From positions 19,852-83,851 of the forward strand of contig JANNFB010000371.1 in NCBI GenBank assembly GCA_031379365.1: a stretch of 64,000 nucleotides of DNA, written 5' to 3'. Shown here piece after piece: positions 33,424 through 39,833 of the stretch. The position numbers and the translations under genes were made by a program. The stretch comes from CADEEN01 sp031379365. GTDB taxonomy: Bacteria; Pseudomonadota; Gammaproteobacteria; Burkholderiales; Burkholderiaceae_C. The number at the start of each line of letters is the position of its first letter. Position 1 is the stretch's first letter. The notes below the pieces were generated by a model that saw only the letters and a program-made list of their open reading frames with translations, had not been told where the DNA came from and did not search any database.

Positions 33424-35445
33424 ATGAAGAAGCTGCTGCCCACCTCCGTCCTCGCGCTGGCACTGCTCGGCGCCGCTCCTTTCGGCCATGCAGAGCGTGC
33501 GACGCCGCGGCCCTTGCCCTTGCCGGCCGAAGCTGCCGAGGCGCGGGTGATCGTCAAGTTCAAGGACGGCGGGTCATCGCTGCGAGCGCACGCGCTGGCC
33601 GCGAATGCCTCTTCGAGCGAAACAGCGCGCGTGCTGGGCGACCGGGCGGCGACGCTTGGCGTGCGACAGGGATTGCTGCTGTACGCGGGGGCAGCGGTCG
33701 GCGAACGCGTGCAGGTGGTGCGCGCCGACCCCGCGCACGGCCTTGACTCGCGTGCGCTGGCGGCGCGCCTGGCGGCCGACCCGGATGTGGCCTATGCCGA
33801 GCCCGATCGGCGCATGCGCCGCGCCGCCGTTCCCAACGACCCGCGCTTCACGACGGTGGCGGGCAACGGCCCGGCCGTGGGGCAGTGGTACCTGAAGGCC
33901 CCCGCAGGCGAGGTGCAGTCGTCTATCAATTCGGTGACGGCCTGGGACGTGCATACCGGCAGCCGCAACGTCATCGTCGCGGTGCTCGACACCGGCGTGC
34001 GGCCGAACCACCCCGACCTGGCAGGCAAGTTGATCGGGGGCTACGACTTCGTCAGCGATGTGACAGTGGCCAATGACGGCAATGGTCGTGACAGTGACCC
34101 CAGCGATCCCGGTGACTGGATCACGACCCAGGACAAGGCCACCGCCACCTTCGCCGACTGCGATGTGTCCGACAGTTCCTGGCACGGCACGCAGGTCGCC
34201 GGCATCACAGCCGCTGCCACCAACAACGGCGTCGGCATGGCGGGCTCGGGCAGCCATGTGCGTGTGATGCCGGTGCGCGTGCTCGGCAAGTGCTTTGGCT
34301 ACACATCGGATATCGCCGCGGCCATCCGCTGGGCTGCGGGCGACACCGTCTCGGGCGTGCCGACCAACCTCAACCCAGCCAAGGTCATCAACCTCAGCCT
34401 GGGCAGCGACGGCGCCTGCTCGCAGGCCGAGCAGGACGCCGTCAATGCAGCACTGGCGCGCGGCGCTGTCGTGGTGGCTGCAGCGGGCAACAGCGCCGGC
34501 CGAGCCCCGGGCTCGCCCGCTAACTGCAATGGCGTCGTCGGTGTCGCCGCGCTTCGCCACATCGGCACCAAAGTCGGTTTTTCGGACGTCGGCGCGATCC
34601 TCAAGATCGCCGCGCCGGGTGGCAATTGCGTCAACGTCGGCAGTGGTCAGCCTTGCCTCTACCCGATCCTGACGACGATCGACAGCGGCACCACCGCCCC
34701 AGCGAGCCCAACCTACTCCGACAGCGTCAACCCCAGCGTCGGCACCAGTTTTTCGTCGCCGCTGGTGGCCGGGACGGCCGCGCTGATGTTCTCGGTCAAT
34801 CCCAACCTCACGCCCGCGCAGGTGCTCAGCACCCTGCAGGCGACGGCGCGCCGCTTTCCGACCACGGGCGCAGCGGACGATCCGACGACCGGTCCGATCC
34901 AGACCTGTCAGGCCCCCGGCGCGGTCGACCAGTTGCAGTGCTACTGCACCACCAGCACCTGCGGCGCCGGCATGCTCGACGCCAACGCTGCCGTGCGTGC
35001 CGTGCTCGGCAGCGGCGCCGCATTGCAGCCGGCCGTGACGGCAACGCCGGCCGCACCCGAGGCGGGTGTCGCTGTCTCGCTGTCGTCAGCCAGCTCGCTC
35101 GTGCCGGGCGGACGCAGCATCGCCGCGCGGCGCTGGACCATCGTCGACGGCGGCGGCATCGCCACCGCCTTTGGCGGCGCCAGCGACGGCGACACGGCGA
35201 CACTCACCGCCAGCGGCGCCGGCCGCGTCGTGGTGCAACTCACGCTCACGGACGATCGCGGCCTCGCCACGGCGACTGACTTCGCGCTCACGTTCGTGGC
35301 GGCGAGCGGTGGTGGTGGTGGAGCAGGCGGTGCGGGCGGTGGTGGTGGAGGCGGCGGTGGCGGGGGCGCAATGTCCTGGGCTTGGCTTCTTGCACTGCTG
35401 GCGGCCAGCCTCGCACTGGTCTGGCCTCTGTCGCGTCGGCGCTGA
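33424..35445 (+). CDS. Secreted S8 (subtilisin-family) serine protease with GlyGly-CTERM tail
   Basis: The 673-residue exported protease has a signal peptide (residues 1-23), a pro-region to about residue 150, and a peptidase S8 domain with a complete triad: D189 in VLDTGVRPNHPDL, H254 in SSWHGTQVAG and S442 in GTSFSSP. A beta-rich domain follows (about 540-625). The C-terminus has a run of about 20 Gly residues with two Ala, then AMSWAWLLALLAASLALVW and SRRR. Gly-rich spacer, membrane helix and Arg tail are the GlyGly-CTERM sorting signal recognised by rhombosortase, encoded at 2603-3229. The protein is predicted to cross by Sec, be cleaved at the tail and be released or surface-attached via type II secretion. 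Substrates are unknown. Confidence 0.9.
   Translation: MKKLLPTSVLALALLGAAPFGHAERATPRPLPLPAEAAEARVIVKFKDGGSSLRAHALAANASSSETARVLGDRAATLGVRQGLLLYAGAAVGERVQVVRADPAHGLDSRALAARLAADPDVAYAEPDRRMRRAAVPNDPRFTTVAGNGPAVGQWYLKAPAGEVQSSINSVTAWDVHTGSRNVIVAVLDTGVRPNHPDLAGKLIGGYDFVSDVTVANDGNGRDSDPSDPGDWITTQDKATATFADCDVSDSSWHGTQVAGITAAATNNGVGMAGSGSHVRVMPVRVLGKCFGYTSDIAAAIRWAAGDTVSGVPTNLNPAKVINLSLGSDGACSQAEQDAVNAALARGAVVVAAAGNSAGRAPGSPANCNGVVGVAALRHIGTKVGFSDVGAILKIAAPGGNCVNVGSGQPCLYPILTTIDSGTTAPASPTYSDSVNPSVGTSFSSPLVAGTAALMFSVNPNLTPAQVLSTLQATARRFPTTGAADDPTTGPIQTCQAPGAVDQLQCYCTTSTCGAGMLDANAAVRAVLGSGAALQPAVTATPAAPEAGVAVSLSSASSLVPGGRSIAARRWTIVDGGGIATAFGGASDGDTATLTASGAGRVVVQLTLTDDRGLATATDFALTFVAASGGGGGAGGAGGGGGGGGGGGAMSWAWLLALLAASLALVWPLSRRR
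35306..35370 (+). repeat. Glycine-codon (GGT/GGC) tract in the first S8 protease
   Basis: A stretch of almost only GGN codons encodes the Gly spacer of the GlyGly-CTERM signal. Such simple sequence could vary in length by slippage in multiples of three bases. Confidence 0.6.
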
Positions 35446-35474
35446 ACATCAGGTAACACCTGCAACCGGCGGCG

Positions 35475-35480
35475 GATAAT
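35475..35480 (+). promoter_or_regulatory. -10-like GATAAT before the second S8 protease
   Basis: GATAAT with an 8-nt gap (CCGCGGCC) to ATG 35489. It suggests the second protease has its own promoter even though it lies 43 bases after the first. Confidence 0.35.
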
Positions 35481-35488
35481 CCGCGGCC

Positions 35489-37495
35489 ATGCACCTGTCA
35501 CTCGCCATGCGCCCCCTGCTTGCCGCGGCAGTCGCTTGTATGGCGCTCGCCTTCGGCCTCACCGACGCAGAGGCCGCGCCACGCAACACCGAACAGCCCA
35601 CCCTTGTCCACGGACTCCTGGTGCAGTTGCGCGACGCACCGAGCCACGGCGCCCTCGCGCGCGAACGCGCGCTGGCGCGCGATGGTGGCGTGGCACTGCC
35701 CGAGATGCAGCGCTGGAGCCGCTTGCTGGAGGAGCTGCGACGCGACGAGGCGGTGCTGCGGGAGTTGCCGTCGTGGCGCCAGACGGCGCCGCGGCGCGAC
35801 CCGGTCGGTGCCAGCGCCCAGGTGCTGCGCTTTGCCCAGCCCTTGTCGGTCGCGCAGGCCGAGCGCGTGGCGGCGCGCTGGGCGGCCCGGCCCGCGGTGG
35901 CCTGGGTGGGGCTGAACACGCGCGAGCAGCGCCAAGCCGTCGCGTCCAATGCCCCGTCGGATCCCTACTTCGCCGGCAACACCGGCCAGTGGTGGCTGCA
36001 AAGCGTGGGCGGCAGTGACGCCAACGCCATTGCCGACCGCCGGCGCGGCGTGGCGGGCTTCTTGCCGGCCTGGTTGAACAACAGCATCGGCGGCCCCGAG
36101 GCCGTGGTCGCCGTGCTCGACTCCGGCATCACCTGCCACCCCGATCTCGGCAACCTCACGCCCAATTGCATCGGCGGCGCCATCCTGCCGGGCTATGACT
36201 TCGTCACCGATTGGGATGCGGCCGCGCAGCGCGGTTATGCCAACGACGGCGATGGCCGCGACGCCGACCCGCGCGACCCCGGCGACTGGGTCAATCAGGC
36301 GGACCGCAGCGCTGACGCCACGCGCTACGGTGGCTGCGAAGTGGCCGACAGCTCCTGGCACGGCACGGTGATCGCCGGGCTCATCGCGGCGCGCACGGAC
36401 AACGGTGTCGGTGCGTCCGGGATCAACTGGAACGGCCGTGTGCTGCCGGTGCGCGTGGCGGGCAAGTGCGGCGCCGATGTCGCCGACATCATCGACGGCA
36501 TGCGCTGGGCCGCCGGGCGTGACGATGTCTGCAAGCGCAGCGACGGGGCCGGCGGCTGCGCCGAGTTCGTGCCGCGCAACCCCAACCCGGCGCGCATCAT
36601 CAACATCAGCTTCGGCGGCAGCGCGGCTTGCGGGGCGGCCTACCAGGCCGCGATCGACGAGCTGCGCGGCGTGGTTTTTGCCGGCGGCGCGGTGGGCGCG
36701 GTGGTGGTGGCTTCGGCCGGCAACGGCTGGGGTGCGCCAACCCGGCCGGCGAACTGCCAGCGCGTCATCGGCGTGGCCGCGCTCAACCGCGACGGCTTCA
36801 AGACCACCTACTCGGCCTTCGGCGCGGCGCTGGCCTTGTCGACGGTTGGCGGTGACGACGCTGACGGCGCCTGGGGCGCCAGCCTGGGCCCGAACTCGCT
36901 CGCCGACAGCGGCGTCCTGACCGTTGGCAACAGCGGCCCGACGGCTCCGGCCAATTGCAGCCTGGCGGGGGCCAATTGCTACTTCAATCACTTCGGCACC
37001 AGTTTCTCGGCACCCATCGTGAGTGGTGCGGTCAGCCTGATGTTGTCGGTCAAGCCGGACTTGTCGGTAAGCCAGATCGAACAAGGCCTGGCGCGTTCGG
37101 CGCGTCCGCATGTCGGCTCGGCGGTGGCTGGCGTGCGCACCTGCAGCGACAGCAACCCCGGCCGCTGCTTGTGCACCACCGCGACCTGCGGCGCGGGCAT
37201 CCTCGACGCGACACAAGCGCTGCGCTACGCCGCCGAGCCGGCGACCTACCAGGCGCCGGTATGGCCGGCGGTGAGCTTGAACACGTCCGAGTTGCGGGCC
37301 GCGGCGGCAAGCGGGCCCGACCGGCCGGCGAATGCGCCACCGCCGCCGCCCGCGCCAAGCACGGGTGGCGGTGGCGCAATGAGCCTGGCCTGGCTCTTAG
37401 CCCTGTTGCTCGCGACGGCGGCGCTGCGCGCTGCTGCGCCGCCGGCTAACTTGGCGCGCAAGGCGCGAACGCGACGCCGGCGAGTTCGCCACTGA
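35489..37495 (+). CDS. Secreted S8 (subtilisin-family) serine protease with GlyGly-CTERM tail
   Basis: The 668-residue paralogue of the preceding gene has a signal peptide (ending near DAEA), a pro-region to about 150, and an S8 domain with triad D211 in VLDSGITCHPDL, H291 in SSWHGTVIAG and S505 in GTSFSAP. Several Cys are probably paired. The C-terminus has a Pro-rich linker, then GGGGAMSLAWLLALLLATAA and a long basic tail ending RTRRRRVRH. This is a GlyGly-CTERM signal whose Arg tail is longer than usual. The last 50 bases overlap the convergent SPOR-protein gene. An alternative start is ATG 35507. Probably handled by the same rhombosortase as its neighbour. Confidence 0.88.
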   Translation: MHLSLAMRPLLAAAVACMALAFGLTDAEAAPRNTEQPTLVHGLLVQLRDAPSHGALARERALARDGGVALPEMQRWSRLLEELRRDEAVLRELPSWRQTAPRRDPVGASAQVLRFAQPLSVAQAERVAARWAARPAVAWVGLNTREQRQAVASNAPSDPYFAGNTGQWWLQSVGGSDANAIADRRRGVAGFLPAWLNNSIGGPEAVVAVLDSGITCHPDLGNLTPNCIGGAILPGYDFVTDWDAAAQRGYANDGDGRDADPRDPGDWVNQADRSADATRYGGCEVADSSWHGTVIAGLIAARTDNGVGASGINWNGRVLPVRVAGKCGADVADIIDGMRWAAGRDDVCKRSDGAGGCAEFVPRNPNPARIINISFGGSAACGAAYQAAIDELRGVVFAGGAVGAVVVASAGNGWGAPTRPANCQRVIGVAALNRDGFKTTYSAFGAALALSTVGGDDADGAWGASLGPNSLADSGVLTVGNSGPTAPANCSLAGANCYFNHFGTSFSAPIVSGAVSLMLSVKPDLSVSQIEQGLARSARPHVGSAVAGVRTCSDSNPGRCLCTTATCGAGILDATQALRYAAEPATYQAPVWPAVSLNTSELRAAAASGPDRPANAPPPPPAPSTGGGGAMSLAWLLALLLATAALRAAAPPANLARKARTRRRRVRH

Positions 37496-38183
37496 GCGCA
37501 CGCAGCTGCTGCGCTTGCGCTGCCGTGGCGCTGTCGAAGCGCAAATGCACTTCACTGCCCGCCGGCCGCAGTTGCAGCACGCGCGCGGTGCGAACACCGC
37601 GCTGGGCATAGCCGGCCAGCGCGCTGTCGGCCGCTGCCCGGTTGTCGTAGCGGCTGAGCGCGAGTCCGGGTTGGGGCGCGGACGCTGCGCCGGTACCGGG
37701 CAGGTTCACCGCCTCCAATGGCAAACGCAGGCGGGCGATCTCCTCACGCTTGTTGCGCAGCGCCTCATTGCTGTTGAAAGGCCCGAGCACGACGGCGTAC
37801 TGCGCCGGCAGGTCGGCGCTGCGGCGCACCCAGCTGCCCTCGGTAACACCGCCGGCCAGCAACGCGCGCTCGGCGCTGGCCAGGGCGGTCAAGGGCAGCG
37901 GCCCGGTTTCCAGGCATTGCGATGACAGGCCCCGGCTCTCAGCGCCGGCCGCGGTGGCTGGAGTCGCCGTGGTTGGCGCACTGGCCGCGCTGACGTTGAC
38001 GGCCGCGGCCATCGCGGCCTCGGGCGGCAGCAAGCGCACGGTCTCGGCCCCGACTTGCAGCGCCAAGCGGGCCGGATCGCGTTCGCGCGCAGGCGCCCAG
38101 CCCAGGCTCTCCAAGGCGCCGGCGCTCCAGGCCCAGAAGCCGAGGTTGGCCAGCAGCAGCACAGCAACCAGGGCGCGCAGCAT
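37446..38183 (-). CDS. SPOR-like domain membrane protein
   Basis: The 245-residue protein has one N-terminal membrane helix (LRALVAVLLLANLGFWAW), an Ala-rich periplasmic linker, and a SPOR-like segment at about residues 125-210 (AQYAVVLGPFNSNEALRNKREEI, LALSRYDNRAAADSALAGYA). SPOR domains bind denuded glycan strands at the division septum, so a cell-envelope role is likely. It starts seven bases after birA on the same strand. Its 3' end overlaps the convergent protease gene by 50 bases. Confidence 0.78.
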   Translation of the reverse strand: MLRALVAVLLLANLGFWAWSAGALESLGWAPARERDPARLALQVGAETVRLLPPEAAMAAAVNVSAASAPTTATPATAAGAESRGLSSQCLETGPLPLTALASAERALLAGGVTEGSWVRRSADLPAQYAVVLGPFNSNEALRNKREEIARLRLPLEAVNLPGTGAASAPQPGLALSRYDNRAAADSALAGYAQRGVRTARVLQLRPAGSEVHLRFDSATAAQAQQLRALSGELAGVAFAPCAPS

Positions 38184-38190
38184 CGAGGAA

Positions 38191-39198
38191 TCAGGGCGCG
38201 GCCGGGGCGGCCGCCATGCGCACGTTGACCTCGCCACTGGACACCAGGTGCAGGGCCGAGCCGACGCGCAGCAGCAGCGAGCCGCTGCGCGACACGCCTT
38301 CGACCCGGCCCTCGAGGGCACCGTCCGGCCGCGCCGGGTCCAGGGCCGTCACCTGCTGGCCGCAGAGCAAATCGCGCCTTGCATAGGCCGCCGCGAAGCC
38401 CGCAAAACCCTCGCGTTCGAACTGGCGCAGCGCCTTGATCAGCGGCAGCGCCACGCGGTGCAATGCCGCGGGTGCGGTCGCCGCCGGGTCCAGCTCCTGC
38501 AAGCAGGCATAGCCATGGGTCAGTTCACGCGGTGGCACTTGCGGCAGCGCGGCGATGTTCAGGCCCACGCCGACCACCACCATGCGTTGTTTGCCGACGG
38601 CCACGGTTTCGATCAGCACGCCGCCGAGTTTGCGGCCCAGCGGTCCGGCGTTGGCATCGATCAGCCAAAGATCGTTCGGCCACTTCAGCTGCAGGCGCGC
38701 GGCGCGGCCCGGATCCGGCATTTCAAGCGCGTCGGCCAGGGTCACGCCGACGGCCAGCGACAGGCCGGACCAATCGCGCGGCGACAGCGGCAGGCTGATC
38801 GAGAAGGTCAGGGAGGCACCGGCACTGGCCAGCCAGGTGCGGCCCTGGCGGCCGCGGCCCAGGGTCTGGTGCTCGGCCACGAGCAGGGTCGGCTGGGTGT
38901 CACCGGCGCGGCGGCCGAACGGCCCCGCTTCAGGGCCGACGCCGTTGACATCACGTCCCTGGGCGCGCAGCAATTCGAGCTCGCCTGGCGTCGTCACCGG
39001 TGCATCGAAACGGCCGCCGCCCAGGCGGGCGCGCTCTAGCAGCACGCTGTTCGTCGACTCGGCGCTGGCAACGACCTCGACCGACAGACCGGGCAGGTGG
39101 GGTTCGAGCTGCTGCCACAGCGTCTCCGTGCGCCAGGCCAGGCGCGCGTGCGGGGCACCGGCGGCGGCGTTCAGGGTGGTGCTGTCGTCAGGGCTCAC
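38191..39198 (-). CDS. birA: Biotin--[acetyl-CoA-carboxylase] ligase
   Basis: The 335-residue cytoplasmic ligase attaches biotin to carboxylase carrier proteins. Catalytic motifs are visible: ESTNSVL near residue 48, EHQTLGRGRQGRTWLAS near 118, KWPNDLWLI near 180, and GVGLNIAALP. A C-terminal SH3-like domain follows. The N-terminus lacks a winged helix-turn-helix, so this is the monofunctional form and not the BirA repressor. The start GTG 39198 overlaps the SET-gene stop (GTGA). Confidence 0.93.
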   Translation of the reverse strand: MSPDDSTTLNAAAGAPHARLAWRTETLWQQLEPHLPGLSVEVVASAESTNSVLLERARLGGGRFDAPVTTPGELELLRAQGRDVNGVGPEAGPFGRRAGDTQPTLLVAEHQTLGRGRQGRTWLASAGASLTFSISLPLSPRDWSGLSLAVGVTLADALEMPDPGRAARLQLKWPNDLWLIDANAGPLGRKLGGVLIETVAVGKQRMVVVGVGLNIAALPQVPPRELTHGYACLQELDPAATAPAALHRVALPLIKALRQFEREGFAGFAAAYARRDLLCGQQVTALDPARPDGALEGRVEGVSRSGSLLLRVGSALHLVSSGEVNVRMAAAPAAP

Positions 39199-39713
39199 CG
39201 CTTCGGGGCCAGCAAGGTGTGACGGCAGCCGCGGGTGCCGCAGCGGCACTCGTACTGCTTCTTCAGCTTGGGCGTGTAGCGCTCGTCGATCGTCAGGCCG
39301 TAGTCGTAGAACAGCTCTTCGCCGGCGGCGATCTTGCGCAGGGCCTTGATGAAGACGCGGCCCTCCTGCTCATCGGCCTCGCAATTGGGACTGCAAGCGT
39401 GGTTGATCCAGCGCGCTGCGTTGCCGCCCACCTTGGCGTCGATGACGTGCTTGTCGTCGATGTGGAAGTAGAAGGTGTGGTGCGGGTCCTTGGGGTCGTG
39501 TGGGTGGCGCCGCAGTGCCTCGCGCCAGCTGATGACCTCGCCGGTATATTCGATCACCGTCTCGCCTTTGGAGAGTGGCATGAGGGCGAACACGCCTTTG
39601 CCGTGAATGCCCGAGCGACGCACCTGGATGCGCCGACCCGACGGTTTGCGAGGCGCTTGAGGGCGGGTGTCGACGGTGCTCGAAAGGACCCGTTCGGTGC
39701 TGTCTGTTTTCAT
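39195..39713 (-). CDS. SET-domain protein-lysine methyltransferase
   Basis: The 172-residue protein is almost entirely a SET domain: RSGIHGKGVFALMPLSKGETV near residue 33, VIEYTGEVISW, the catalytic-core ARWINHACSPNCEA near 103, and GEELFYDYGL near 133. It ends in a post-SET Cys cluster (YECRCGTRGC). SET domains transfer methyl groups from SAM to protein lysines; in bacteria the targets are mostly unknown. ATG 39713 is chosen as closest to the domain; in-frame ATGs at 39722 and 39731 are possible and no strong ribosome-binding site decides. It is translationally coupled to birA (GTGA overlap). Confidence 0.88.
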   Translation of the reverse strand: MKTDSTERVLSSTVDTRPQAPRKPSGRRIQVRRSGIHGKGVFALMPLSKGETVIEYTGEVISWREALRRHPHDPKDPHHTFYFHIDDKHVIDAKVGGNAARWINHACSPNCEADEQEGRVFIKALRKIAAGEELFYDYGLTIDERYTPKLKKQYECRCGTRGCRHTLLAPKR

Positions 39714-39733
39714 TGAGTACATTGAATCCATGG

Positions 39734-39762
39734 GTGCGCGCGCGTGTGTGTGCGTGCGCGCG
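39734..39762. repeat. 29-nt alternating purine-pyrimidine tract (Z-DNA-prone)
   Basis: Unbroken alternation of G with C or T across 29 bases, in the divergent region between the SET gene and topB. GC/GT alternation of this length is prone to left-handed DNA under negative supercoiling. Confidence 0.7.
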
Positions 39763-39833
39763 AGACGCCGGATTGTATGTAGGTCAGCTGGAGTCGCCGC
39801 CAAGTGGGCGTTCTTGAACAGGAAGAAGAGAAC

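Noticed and set aside
38191..39198. BirA as a biotin-operon repressor
   Set aside because: No winged helix-turn-helix precedes the catalytic domain; only ligase function is supported.
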